Source: Lachnospiraceae bacterium (GTDB taxonomy: Bacteria > Bacillota > Clostridia > Lachnospirales > Lachnospiraceae). From it: a stretch of 64,000 bases of DNA. The stretch spans positions 1 through 64,000 of the forward strand of contig JAEERY010000028.1 of assembly GCA_016286035.1 (NCBI GenBank). Reading direction: 5' to 3'. The notes beneath the pieces are model-generated. The model was given only the letters and a program-made list of their open reading frames with translations. It was not told the origin of the DNA and did no database searches. Numbering within the stretch: the stretch's first letter is position 1; each line of letters opens with the position of its first letter. Of this stretch, positions 8,654 through 17,034 are shown piece after piece. Position numbers and translations under genes: made by a program.

Positions 8654-9103
8654 ATGAGTGAAGGTAGCGGATTTAGTGACTTTTTTAACGGATGGTTCAC
8701 AGCTTTTGGGGAAGGTCTTGAAAAGATGGATGAAAAAGAGTGTTCAAGGCTCTTTTCGGAATGTGCCTGCCGCTGTGCGAAAGATGCCGTAAAGTATCTG
8801 TACAGGGATCTGTTTGACGAATGCAAAGGAGATCTTGATCTTTTCTTTTCAAAGCTTAATGAGAAAAACGGGATCGACGGTAAGGTCATTGAAAAGGGGA
8901 AGGTGTACGAACTTATATTCTACAGCTGTGAATGTCCTCTTAAAACAGAAGCAGGGATCAGTTCACCTCGTTTGTGTGAATGCTCAAAAGAGAGTATGAT
9001 ATTCGTTTTTAAAGAGCTTGTCAGGGACAGGGATTTTTCCGTTCAACAGATAGAAACGATACTGAAAGGTGATAATGCGTGTCATTACAGGATAACTTTT
9101 TAA
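8654..9103 (+). CDS. Cysteine-rich small protein, unknown function
   Basis: 149 residues with ten Cys (30, 37, 39, 41, 57, 92, 94, 108, 110, 143), including CACRC and two CEC pairs, and a C-terminal ACHYRITF. The pattern suggests metal or Fe-S binding, with no signal peptide and hence a cytoplasmic location. The ending resembles the C-terminal strand of small regulatory/4-vinyl-reductase-type domains, but I do not claim that family. GGAG lies upstream of the ATG. It is located just before a flavodoxin-like oxidoreductase, so a redox role is possible. Confidence 0.65.
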   Translation: MSEGSGFSDFFNGWFTAFGEGLEKMDEKECSRLFSECACRCAKDAVKYLYRDLFDECKGDLDLFFSKLNEKNGIDGKVIEKGKVYELIFYSCECPLKTEAGISSPRLCECSKESMIFVFKELVRDRDFSVQQIETILKGDNACHYRITF

Positions 9104-9163
9104 TAGTTCACATGAGGGGATGATATAGCAAAATGTTTGTTTATGATGTAAAGGAGGAACAGC

Positions 9164-9676
9164 ATGAAGATCGCGATTTTTAACGGAAGTCCAAGGAAAC
9201 AGAATACATTTGCACTGGCAGAGGCTTTTAAGGAAGGGGCTGAGAGTGCGGGACATGAAGCTGATATCTATAATGTCGGTCAGATGAAGATCGCAGGATG
9301 CCTCGGATGTGAGTATTGCCATACAAAGGGCGAGGGAAACTGTGTGCAGAAGGATGATCTTGATAAGATCTTGCCGGCATACAGGGAGGCGGATGTGATA
9401 GTATTTGCATCACCTGTATATTACTTTACCATGACAGCTCAGATGGAAGCTGCGATCCAGAGAGTTTACTGCATAGGAAAACCGCTCAGGGCTAAGAAGG
9501 CAGTCCTTCTTTTATCATCGGGTTCAGACGGTGTATATGAAGCGGCTGTTGCACAGTTCAAGGCATACATGGGTTATGCGGGGATAGAGGCTGCAGGCAT
9601 CATCACGGCACACGGTGAAGAGAATAAGTCACAGGCAAAACTGGATGAAGTAAAAGAATTCGCAAAAAATATTTAA
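9164..9676 (+). CDS. Flavodoxin-like NAD(P)H-dependent FMN oxidoreductase
   Basis: 170 residues, the usual length for the NADPH-dependent FMN reductase/flavodoxin_2 group. The N-terminal FNGSPRKQNT forms the FMN phosphate loop, and FASPVYYFTMTAQ forms the second flavin-binding loop. A cysteine cluster (GCLGCEYC, then GNC) at residues of about 44-60 resembles Fe-S flavoproteins and may bind a cluster or act in thiol redox. A strong RBS (AAAGGAGG) precedes the ATG. It leads a tight group with a 73-residue Cys-rich protein and a rhodanese/TtcA-like protein. Confidence 0.85.
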   Translation: MKIAIFNGSPRKQNTFALAEAFKEGAESAGHEADIYNVGQMKIAGCLGCEYCHTKGEGNCVQKDDLDKILPAYREADVIVFASPVYYFTMTAQMEAAIQRVYCIGKPLRAKKAVLLLSSGSDGVYEAAVAQFKAYMGYAGIEAAGIITAHGEENKSQAKLDEVKEFAKNI

Positions 9677-9693
9677 GAATACAAAGGAGATAT

Positions 9694-9915
9694 ATGGGAT
9701 CTATCCTTATCAAAGATACAACCCGTGAAGAGAGAGAAGAGATAATAAGATCATCCATTGACTGCGGCGGAGGATGTGAAAACTGTTCCTCGTGCTGGCT
9801 GGGAGGTGGAAGCCCATGGGATATCTATCAGGATTATATTGACGGGAAACGTGAGATAAAAGATATCAATGAAGAGTACAATGCTCGTTATCGTCAGGGA
9901 AGGCAGATAAAATAA
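9694..9915 (+). CDS. Small CxxC-rich protein, unknown function
   Basis: 73 residues with the cluster CGGGCENCSSC near residue 25, followed by PWDIYQDYIDGKREIKDINEEY. Similar short proteins occur widely in Lachnospiraceae (recollection, not checked), with no established role. AAGGAG precedes the ATG, 17 bases after the flavodoxin-like gene and six bases before the rhodanese/TtcA-like gene. Four closely spaced Cys suggest zinc or Fe-S binding or persulfide transfer; this is inference from composition and neighbours. Confidence 0.7.
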   Translation: MGSILIKDTTREEREEIIRSSIDCGGGCENCSSCWLGGGSPWDIYQDYIDGKREIKDINEEYNARYRQGRQIK

Positions 9916-9921
9916 CGCAAA

Positions 9922-11082
9922 ATGAAAGAGATAACATATGATGAGCTTATGTCTATGCCAAAGGATACATATAAGCTAATAGACATAAGAGACGAAGGGC
10001 TGACAGCATACGGTATGATACCGGGAGCCGTAAATATCTATATTGAGGATCTTGAAAACAGTGATAAGCTTACAAAGATCGCGAAAGAAAACAAGCTCAT
10101 ATTCTATTGCGAGATCGGCCGCCGATCCCGCGAGATAGATGATACGCTTGAATGTTTTGAAGGCAGGGAGTGCTACAGCCTCTCAGAAGGATATGTCGGC
10201 TATATAAGAGCCGGAATTAAAAGCGAAGCGGACATAGATCAAAAGAGAAAGAAAGCGGAAGAGAGCATACAGAAGAAGTTTCATAAACAGCTTTTTTCTC
10301 CTTTTGCAAAGGCATGCAAGGCATACAGGCTGATAGAAGAAGGCGACAGGATAGCGGTATGCATATCGGGCGGCAAGGATTCCATGCTGATGGCCAAACT
10401 CTTTCAGGAGATAAAACGACACAGACAGGTTGAGTTTGATCTGACATTCCTTGTTATGGATCCAGGATACAACAAAGAGAACAGAGCCCTTATAGAGAGT
10501 AATGCTAAAGCACTGGGTATACCGATCACTATATTTGAGAGTACGATCTTTGATACGGTAGATACGATAGAAAAAAGTCCATGTTATCTGTGTGCAAGGA
10601 TGAGACGCGGATATCTTTACAGCAAGGCAAAAGAACTTGGCTGTAACAAGATAGCTCTCGGACATCATTATGACGATGTTATAGAGACGATACTAATGGG
10701 CATGATCCACGGTGCACAGATACAGACAATGATGCCAAAGCTGCACAGTACGAATTTCGAAGGGATGGAGCTTATAAGACCGCTTTATCTTGTAAGAGAG
10801 AGCGACATATGTGCATGGAGGGATTACAATGAACTTCATTTCCTTCAGTGCGCATGCCATTTCACGGATACATGTACGACCTGCCATGAGGACGGCACAA
10901 CATCGAGCAAGCGTCTTGAAACAAAGAAGCTCATCGCTGAACTTAAGAAGACAAATCCTTTTATTGAATCAAACATTTTCAGAAGTGTTGAAAATGTAAA
11001 TCTTGATACTGTGATAGAATACAAAAAGGATGGAGTAAGGCATAATTTTTTGGATGAATATAAGGTAAAGAGTCATGAATGA
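9922..11082 (+). CDS. Rhodanese domain fused to TtcA-like PP-loop tRNA thiolase
   Basis: 386 residues. Residues 1-105 are a rhodanese domain with the active-site loop CEIGRRS (Cys63). After a Lys/Glu linker, residues of about 125-345 form a PP-loop ATPase with SGGKDS (149-154), CYLC (221-224) in the TtcA-like CxxCARMRRG context, GHHYDDVIET, and a further Cys group at 310-321. TtcA proteins thiolate C32 of tRNA using an Fe-S cluster. The fused rhodanese could supply persulfide sulfur in cis (inference). No strong RBS lies close to the ATG, so it may be translated by coupling to the 73-residue gene. Its 3' end overlaps the next gene by eight bases. Confidence 0.85.
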   Translation: MKEITYDELMSMPKDTYKLIDIRDEGLTAYGMIPGAVNIYIEDLENSDKLTKIAKENKLIFYCEIGRRSREIDDTLECFEGRECYSLSEGYVGYIRAGIKSEADIDQKRKKAEESIQKKFHKQLFSPFAKACKAYRLIEEGDRIAVCISGGKDSMLMAKLFQEIKRHRQVEFDLTFLVMDPGYNKENRALIESNAKALGIPITIFESTIFDTVDTIEKSPCYLCARMRRGYLYSKAKELGCNKIALGHHYDDVIETILMGMIHGAQIQTMMPKLHSTNFEGMELIRPLYLVRESDICAWRDYNELHFLQCACHFTDTCTTCHEDGTTSSKRLETKKLIAELKKTNPFIESNIFRSVENVNLDTVIEYKKDGVRHNFLDEYKVKSHE

Positions 11083-11743
11083 TAATAAGTCTGCATACAA
11101 TTCGAACATATATGATGAGCATATCGTGAATGTCCTGCCCTACTACAGGGAGTATCATTTACAGATACTTGATCTTGTAAACTGTATGGATCTTAAAAAC
11201 ATAGACTGGCTCGATTGCGGCTGCGGTACGGGAACACTTGCACTAAAGGTACTCGAAAGCCGTAAGGATGTTAGGTTTACTCTTTGCGACCCTTCGGATA
11301 AGATGCTCTCCGAAGCAAAAGAAAAGCTTTCAGGAAGGGACATACGATTTTTAAATGTACCATCACAGCTACTTGAGTTTGAGTCTGAGTTTGATGTTGT
11401 CACGGCTGTACAGAGTCATCACTACTTTAAGCCTGATGAAAGAAGAGAAGCTGTCAAAAGGTGTTACAGGACGCTTCGTGACAACGGTGTGTTCATTACT
11501 TTTGAAAATATAAGAATGTCGACTGATGAAAGTGATGCCATAGCATTAAAAAGATGGTTGAATTTCCTTGAAGAACACGGAAATTCAAAAGAAGATGTAC
11601 AGATGCATAAAAACAGAAGAGGTGTTGAGACATTCCCCATCACGATCGAAGAACATATAGGACTTTTAAGAGAGTGCGGTTTTAGATCGGTAGATCTGTT
11701 ATGGACCTCCTATCTGCAGGCAGGACTCTTTGCAGTAAAATAA
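11075..11743 (+). CDS. Class I SAM-dependent methyltransferase
   Basis: 222 residues. Motif I LDCGCGTGTLALKV lies near residue 46, followed by FTLCDPSDKML (strand 2) and FDVVTAVQSHHYF (motif post I/II). The start overlaps the end of the rhodanese/TtcA-like gene by eight bases, so the two are co-translated. Linkage to a predicted tRNA thiolase makes an RNA or small-molecule substrate conceivable, but the sequence resembles small-molecule methyltransferases. The terminator at 11771-11806 ends this operon. Confidence 0.85.
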   Translation: MNDNKSAYNSNIYDEHIVNVLPYYREYHLQILDLVNCMDLKNIDWLDCGCGTGTLALKVLESRKDVRFTLCDPSDKMLSEAKEKLSGRDIRFLNVPSQLLEFESEFDVVTAVQSHHYFKPDERREAVKRCYRTLRDNGVFITFENIRMSTDESDAIALKRWLNFLEEHGNSKEDVQMHKNRRGVETFPITIEEHIGLLRECGFRSVDLLWTSYLQAGLFAVK

Positions 11744-11770
11744 AACAGGTACAGACATATATAACAATAC

Positions 11771-11806
11771 GGGCTTTTCATGTGATACATGGAGAGCCTT
11801 TTTTAT
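11771..11806 (+). terminator. Intrinsic terminator
   Basis: Twelve-bp stem GGCTTTTCATGT / ACATGGAGAGCC (two G-T wobbles) with a three-base loop, followed by six T. It separates the methyltransferase from the GH43 gene. Confidence 0.88.
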
Positions 11807-11829
11807 TCACTTTACGTGAATGAATTTCG

Positions 11830-11858
11830 ATGACATGAAAATAAGCATAGTATATAAT
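11830..11858 (+). promoter_or_regulatory. Sigma-A-type promoter for the GH43 gene
   Basis: -35 ATGACA (11830-11835), 17-bp spacer, -10 TATAAT (11853-11858). It lies inside the open frame that begins at 11820, so that longer frame is not the real start. Confidence 0.8.
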
Positions 11859-11894
11859 AGGCGTAGTGAGTTTTTTTATAAGGAGAATTCAGAT

Positions 11895-12815
11895 ATGACA
11901 GAAAGAATGGGAAAGAATCCGATAATAACATCTATCTACACTGCAGATCCGGCACCTATGGTATACGGTGATACGCTGTATCTTTATACCACACATGATG
12001 AGGATGAGCTGATAAATGATTTTTATACTATGTTTGACTGGAGATGCTATTCAACCAAGGATATGGTCAACTGGACGGATCACGGAAAGATATTCTCACT
12101 TTCCGATATAAGCTGGGCGGATGACAGGGCATGGGCACCCCAGTGCATAGAGAGAAACGGGAAGTTTTATTTATACTGCCCCGTACATAAAACAGACGGT
12201 GGAATGGCTATTGCTGTAGGAGTATCCGACAATCCCTCAGGACCGTTTAAGGATCTTGGATATCCGCTTATCGATGAGGGAGACTGGAATGATATAGATC
12301 CGACCGTATTTATCGATGATGATGGTCAGGCATATCTTTACTTTGGAAATCCCGAACTCAGATATGTCCTTCTTAATGAGGATATGATATCGATCGATGA
12401 GAGTGTCGGCATCGTAAAGGTTCCGATGACTGTTGAGTCATTCGGAAAAGGAAGCCATATGACAGGGACAACATACGGTGAGGGACCGTGGTTCTATAAG
12501 AGAAACGGACTCTACTACATGGTCTTTGCAGGATTTGCCGAGGGTGAGAAGAGAAACGAGCATTTCGGATATGCGACATCTAAAAATGCAACAGGTCCCT
12601 GGGAATACAGAGGAGTGTTAATGGAGGAAGGACCCTGCTTTACAAATCATCCCGGTATCTGTGATTTCAAGGGACATTCATATCTGTTCTATCATACGGA
12701 TGAACTTGAAGGCGGAAGCCTGTTCCACAGGAGCGTATGCGTGGCAGAGTTTGAATACAATGAAGACGGTACCATAGATCTTATAGAAAAGTGTGAAGGC
12801 GTAAGAGGGATTTAA
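11895..12815 (+). CDS. Glycoside hydrolase family 43 (beta-xylosidase/arabinofuranosidase type)
   Basis: 306 residues, a single five-bladed propeller domain. The catalytic triad of the family is visible: general base Asp in TADPAPMV near the N-terminus, the pKa-modulating Asp in [13 protein letters not shown], and the general acid Glu in YGEGPWFYK. No signal peptide, so it probably cleaves short imported xylan or arabinan oligosaccharides in the cytoplasm (inference). I chose ATG 11895 because AAGGAG lies nine bases upstream and because the promoter covers the longer N-terminus. The exact specificity (xylosidase, arabinofuranosidase or galactosidase) cannot be read from the sequence. Confidence 0.9.
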   Translation: MTERMGKNPIITSIYTADPAPMVYGDTLYLYTTHDEDELINDFYTMFDWRCYSTKDMVNWTDHGKIFSLSDISWADDRAWAPQCIERNGKFYLYCPVHKTDGGMAIAVGVSDNPSGPFKDLGYPLIDEGDWNDIDPTVFIDDDGQAYLYFGNPELRYVLLNEDMISIDESVGIVKVPMTVESFGKGSHMTGTTYGEGPWFYKRNGLYYMVFAGFAEGEKRNEHFGYATSKNATGPWEYRGVLMEEGPCFTNHPGICDFKGHSYLFYHTDELEGGSLFHRSVCVAEFEYNEDGTIDLIEKCEGVRGI

Positions 12816-12845
12816 ACGGTTTTAAGAAAAGGAAAACATATATAC

Positions 12846-13277
12846 ATGGATACTATAGAAGAAGTAAGAGCAAGATTTGCGCATGACCGATATGCTACCG
12901 CCTTATCGGGAGCATTTATAGAAGAGATCGGTGAGAATTATGCCAGATGCAGTATGAAGGTTACTGATGATCACAGGAATGCGTATGGCGCCGTGATGGG
13001 CGGTGCTATATATACACTGGCTGATTTTGCTTTTGCCGTGGCATCAAATCACAGCCAGGAATTTGTTACGGTAAGCGTGGTCGGTCAGGTAAGCTTCATG
13101 TCCATATCCAAGGGCAGTGCGCTATATGCTGAGGCAAAGCTTGTCAAGGACGGAAAGAGCAACTGCTTTTACGATGTTACAGTAACGGATGATCTGGGAA
13201 AGCTGATCTCGGTTGTCAGCATCAACGGGGCTCATACACAGATAAAGTTTGTTAATCATATAGACTTAAGAGGATAG
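12846..13277 (+). CDS. PaaI-type hotdog thioesterase
   Basis: 143 residues, one hotdog domain. HRNAYGAVMGGAIYTLADFAFAVA is the long hotdog helix with the G-G motif of PaaI/YdiI-type acyl-CoA thioesterases, and the C-terminal strands carry VSVVGQVSFM. The usual catalytic Asp or Glu on the helix would be the Asp of TLADFA. It lies 30 bases after the GH43 gene and before a serine hydrolase and an acyltransferase-like gene, so it may take part in acyl-group chemistry with them. Confidence 0.85.
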   Translation: MDTIEEVRARFAHDRYATALSGAFIEEIGENYARCSMKVTDDHRNAYGAVMGGAIYTLADFAFAVASNHSQEFVTVSVVGQVSFMSISKGSALYAEAKLVKDGKSNCFYDVTVTDDLGKLISVVSINGAHTQIKFVNHIDLRG

Positions 13278-13306
13278 ATATATTAAACATTTGCGGGGGA
13301 GATGTT

Positions 13307-14314
13307 ATGGAAAACAGGAATTATCACGGAGTGGATGTTGACGGCATACTCAGGATAAGAGGTAAAAAAGGATATGGTGTCAGCGTCGCTGTTACAAAAG
13401 AAGATATGACTGATACCTACTGCACGGGCAGCGGGCGTTACGGACAGGAATACCCTGTCAATACCGATATGATATTTCAGGCAGGATCTGTGAGCAAACC
13501 TGTTTTTGCCATGACGCTGCTTAGGTATGTTGACAAAAAAGAGATAGATCTTGATGAAGATCTTTCGGATATGATATCTGATTTTATAAAGGGACCTGTG
13601 ACATTTACGGCACTGTTATCTCACTCTGCAGGCTTAAATGTACACGGTTTTGACGGATATCCTGCCAGGTCAAAACTTTTGTCTTTGGAGGATGTGCTTT
13701 CGGGAAGAGGAAACTCGCCAAAGATAAGAAGGATCAAACCGTACGGAAAGCAGTTTTGTTATTCCGGAGGCGGGATAACATTGGCAGAACTTGCTTTTAC
13801 AAGGATAACGGGAAAGACTTTGCCTGAAGCTTTTGATGAAGAGATCGCAAAACCGCTAAACCTGGTTCACAGCGGGTATTTTCAACCGCTTGATGATAAC
13901 AGGTTATTAAATGCAGCCTTTGGAGGAAGACTGGGGATCAAGGAAGATGATAAAAAAGGTTATCATTTTTATCCGGAACATGCGGCTGCAGGATTCTGGT
14001 CAACACCCACAGAACTTAACCGGATGGGTATCGAACTGGGAATAAGCTATCGCAAGGGCGGCCTTATCAGTAAAGAAAGTGCCAGGAGGATGATGAAACC
14101 TGTTATGGCAAATTGCGGACTGTGTATCTTCAGGGGGGATGAGACCACACCGGAACTTGCTTACCACGGAGGATGGAACGAGGGATTTCTTACCGACTTC
14201 AGGTTTTCTTTAAAAGAAAAGCTTTGTGTCACTGCAATGATAAACAGAGCGAACATGAAAACGGCAAACGAAATGGCCGATGTGGGGGATAAACTGTATA
14301 GGGTTTTCAGATGA
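13307..14314 (+). CDS. Serine hydrolase of the beta-lactamase/class C fold
   Basis: 335 residues. The SxxK motif is S61-V-S-K64 (GSVSKPVF), the Tyr motif is YSGGG in the middle, and HGGWNEGF near the C-terminus is the KTG-equivalent. No signal peptide, so it acts in the cytoplasm as an esterase or amidase-like enzyme rather than a secreted beta-lactamase (inference). GGGGGAG lies before the ATG. It is followed within about 22 bases by the condensation-domain-like gene. Confidence 0.87.
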   Translation: MENRNYHGVDVDGILRIRGKKGYGVSVAVTKEDMTDTYCTGSGRYGQEYPVNTDMIFQAGSVSKPVFAMTLLRYVDKKEIDLDEDLSDMISDFIKGPVTFTALLSHSAGLNVHGFDGYPARSKLLSLEDVLSGRGNSPKIRRIKPYGKQFCYSGGGITLAELAFTRITGKTLPEAFDEEIAKPLNLVHSGYFQPLDDNRLLNAAFGGRLGIKEDDKKGYHFYPEHAAAGFWSTPTELNRMGIELGISYRKGGLISKESARRMMKPVMANCGLCIFRGDETTPELAYHGGWNEGFLTDFRFSLKEKLCVTAMINRANMKTANEMADVGDKLYRVFR

Positions 14315-14336
14315 CATATATGATGAGGGGGATATG

Positions 14337-15572
14337 ATGGAAAGAATATTTACCGAGCGCGCACATCTCATGTGTCCTCATATGAATTTCGGGATCGTGA
14401 TGAGCGTGGTTAAAGAGTTTGATGAAGAAAAGATAAGAAAAGCATTTGAGCGGCTGTCTGACGCTCATCCGTTCTTAAGAGCCTATCTTGGATATGACAA
14501 AGAGGATAATTCATATTTTTATGATGTTACCGACTCATCAAAGATCGGGATTAAGATCAGTGACAGTGAGCTTAAAGACTTTGATGATCCTAAGATCCTT
14601 TTGGAATATGACAGCCTTATCGGGTGTGACTGGGATATAAGCAAAGAGGGAATGCTAAAGACAGTGGTATGGAAACAGTCTGATAAGACTGTATTCTTAC
14701 TTGCCTTTCATCATCTTTTGGCAGACGGAAGAGGAGCGTTAAACCTTGCCCTGGAACTTGCTGACATATATGCAAAGGATGAGGTTAGACAGGAAGTCAC
14801 TGAGAAGCTGATATCATCGGCTGATGATCTTCCTCAAAACTTAGGGTTGCCGTTTTTAAGCAGAAAGCTGGTTGAAAAGGCTAACAGAGACTGGGAAAAG
14901 GAAGGCTGTGAGAACCTGTCATATCAAAGATATCATGAGTTTGCGGACAGCTTTGTCAAAAACGATAAGGTAACCATATCAATAAACAGGACTTGTCCCG
15001 ATGATGTTAAAAAGATGGCGGGTGAATGCAGAGAGCATTCGGTAACGATAAACGACCTGCTGATGGCAAGAATGTATCAGAAGGAAAAGACCGATAAGAT
15101 AATAATCGCCAAGGATATACGAGACAGCCTTTCATTTTACAATAAAGGTGCTCTGGGAAATTATTCAACTGCTTTCAGTGTAGTAATAAAGAACGCAGAA
15201 AAAGATATATGGACGCTTGCTGATAAGATCCATAAAAAGGTTCAAAAAACGCTGCAAAGTCCAAAAGATCTGTATCTTGTGCTACAATGTTATGCATGCT
15301 TAAAGCCTGAGGTCTTGGATGCGGCGTTCATGGCTGCAAAGGGTGCGTTTAAAAGCAAGAGTGCAGAGTTTATAGGAAAGATGTTTTTTGGCTTTGATTC
15401 TCCCAAAGGATACAGTATAACCAACCTTGGGAGGATTGAGAGTAAGAACGTTGAAAATGCGTTTTTCATACCGCCCGCGTCCCCTGCGATACGCAAGACT
15501 GCAGGAGTACTGACTATAAACGGTCAGATGACTGAATGTATATGCGAAAGAAATAAGACTATGGAGGATTAG
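14337..15572 (+). CDS. Condensation-domain/alcohol acyltransferase-like protein
   Basis: 411 residues with the HHxxxDG motif as HHLLADG, the signature of the chloramphenicol-acetyltransferase/NRPS condensation superfamily, near residue 130. A second half with NDLLMARMYQ and GNYSTAFSV matches the C-terminal lobe of stand-alone members such as PapA5-like acyltransferases. No adenylation or carrier domain is nearby, so it is a free-standing enzyme joining an acyl group to an alcohol or amine (inference). ATG 14337 has GAGGGGG six bases upstream; the longer frame from 14280 overlaps the previous gene and lacks an RBS. Confidence 0.8.
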   Translation: MERIFTERAHLMCPHMNFGIVMSVVKEFDEEKIRKAFERLSDAHPFLRAYLGYDKEDNSYFYDVTDSSKIGIKISDSELKDFDDPKILLEYDSLIGCDWDISKEGMLKTVVWKQSDKTVFLLAFHHLLADGRGALNLALELADIYAKDEVRQEVTEKLISSADDLPQNLGLPFLSRKLVEKANRDWEKEGCENLSYQRYHEFADSFVKNDKVTISINRTCPDDVKKMAGECREHSVTINDLLMARMYQKEKTDKIIIAKDIRDSLSFYNKGALGNYSTAFSVVIKNAEKDIWTLADKIHKKVQKTLQSPKDLYLVLQCYACLKPEVLDAAFMAAKGAFKSKSAEFIGKMFFGFDSPKGYSITNLGRIESKNVENAFFIPPASPAIRKTAGVLTINGQMTECICERNKTMED

Positions 15573-15578
15573 TTACAG

Positions 15579-16271
15579 ATGGCGGATAAAAAAAGAAAGA
15601 ACTCATCAGGATTGATCATAGGGATATTATCAGGCATACTGCTTTTGATATGTGTCATACTGGTGATCGTAAATATCACTTCCGGCAGTAAAAAAAGCGG
15701 TAATCATGACAGAGACATCCTTGATTCATATCTGGCAAACAAGGATGCGGAGTACTCGCAGGAAGAAAAACAGGAAATTGTGACTGCATACAAGAATCTT
15801 TTGGAAAACGAAGGAGAGGAGTATGTAGATGAATTCTTATCAAAAGATGATCAGTACGAGCTGACGCTTATGGGCATGACGGTAAATGTTTATGTGTTCA
15901 GGGATTTTAAGAACTACGGATATCTTAATGCCGATGATTCTTTCATGGATGTCAGGGATTTTGATAAGATAGCGGGTTTCGATGTTGATGCTTCTGTGGG
16001 AGCCGACGGATTTGCAGACCTTGCGCATGTTGATATATCGATAGACGGAGTCAGCTATACCACAGCGGATCTTAGGGAAGAAGTAGCATCATTTCTGGAA
16101 AGATTCGAGAAAGCAAATGCTAATGAAAAGACAACCACCATCTACAGTGTGGATACGGTTGATGTTGATGAGAAGACAAGACTTTATATAACATATATGG
16201 ATGTGCAGTATGATGATAATAAGAATGTGACTTCGCTTAGAGTCTCAGGGCACCTTGCTTTAAAGGATTAA
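15579..16271 (+). CDS. Membrane-anchored extracytoplasmic protein, unknown
   Basis: 230 residues: a basic N-terminus (MADKKRKNSS), one membrane segment (about 12-34) and an acidic soluble domain presumed outside. It starts six bases after the acyltransferase-like gene with GGAGG before it, so it belongs to that operon. Its 3' end overlaps the convergent queH gene by four bases. No family recognised. Confidence 0.75.
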   Translation: MADKKRKNSSGLIIGILSGILLLICVILVIVNITSGSKKSGNHDRDILDSYLANKDAEYSQEEKQEIVTAYKNLLENEGEEYVDEFLSKDDQYELTLMGMTVNVYVFRDFKNYGYLNADDSFMDVRDFDKIAGFDVDASVGADGFADLAHVDISIDGVSYTTADLREEVASFLERFEKANANEKTTTIYSVDTVDVDEKTRLYITYMDVQYDDNKNVTSLRVSGHLALKD

Positions 16272-16909
16272 CGCCTGCTGTATATGCAGCCGCAGTAATC
16301 CTGACGGTAAAGATCATACTCTTTGGATAACTGGATGGATCGTTTGTATCCATCCTTTTTTTTGAAATCGGACACAAGGTATGTCGCATCATATTCATTT
16401 GAAAGCTTCTCACCGATCTCGTTCAGTTTGGCGGCATTCTTTAGCGGACTAAGCGTAAGGGTGGTCGCAAAGTAGTCAAAGCCTTTTAAACTGGCAACTT
16501 TTGCAGCTTCTCTTAATCTTAACTCATAGCAGATAAAACAGCGCTCCCCGCCTTCGGGGCAGCTCTCATATCCTTTGACCGATTCAAAGAACTCTTTTGG
16601 CTCATATCTTCCGTCTGTGAGTGATATGTCATGATAGGGCAGGGACGGATCAAACTCTTTTCCTACCTGTTTTGCCTCATTAAGTTTTTTTATAAAACTG
16701 CGTTCCTCTTCAAGTCTTTTTTCATATTCCGAAACATCGGTGATATTGGGGTTATAGTACAGTACTGTTATCTTAAAATACGGTACGAGAGCATAAAGAC
16801 ACGCACTCGAACAGGGTGCACAGCAGCTGTGTAATAACAGCGTCGGAACCCTGTTTTCAAACGTCGATATGGTATTTTCCATCTCTTTGTTGAAATTACG
16901 TACGTTCAT
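16268..16909 (-). CDS. queH: Epoxyqueuosine reductase QueH
   Basis: 213 residues, the usual length. QueH catalyses the last step of queuosine synthesis in tRNA, reducing epoxyqueuosine without cobalamin (family knowledge). Cys motifs visible: HSCCAPCSS near the N-terminus, CFICYELRL in the middle and DYCGCIYS near the end, which together bind the Fe-S and metal site. I chose the ATG at 16909 (reverse strand) because GAGGGG lies eight bases upstream; the nine-residue longer version lacks an RBS. It is a lone gene between a convergent and a divergent neighbour. Confidence 0.92.
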   Translation of the reverse strand: MNVRNFNKEMENTISTFENRVPTLLLHSCCAPCSSACLYALVPYFKITVLYYNPNITDVSEYEKRLEEERSFIKKLNEAKQVGKEFDPSLPYHDISLTDGRYEPKEFFESVKGYESCPEGGERCFICYELRLREAAKVASLKGFDYFATTLTLSPLKNAAKLNEIGEKLSNEYDATYLVSDFKKKDGYKRSIQLSKEYDLYRQDYCGCIYSRR

Positions 16910-17034
16910 GATTTTATCCCCTCTATAATATATCACAACGAAACCTTAAAATATATGACTGCTTTGCTGGAATACACAGTGGGTTTGTTGTAAAATAGAA
17001 ATAGCGTACATTTGCAGATAAAGGGGAAAAGATC

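Noticed and set aside
10183..10668. 161-codon reverse-strand frame opposite the rhodanese-TtcA fusion
   Set aside because: The forward protein has intact rhodanese and PP-loop motifs through the same bases.
11820..11894. N-terminal extension of the GH43 protein
   Set aside because: The -35/-10 promoter lies within it, and an AAGGAG RBS precedes ATG 11895.
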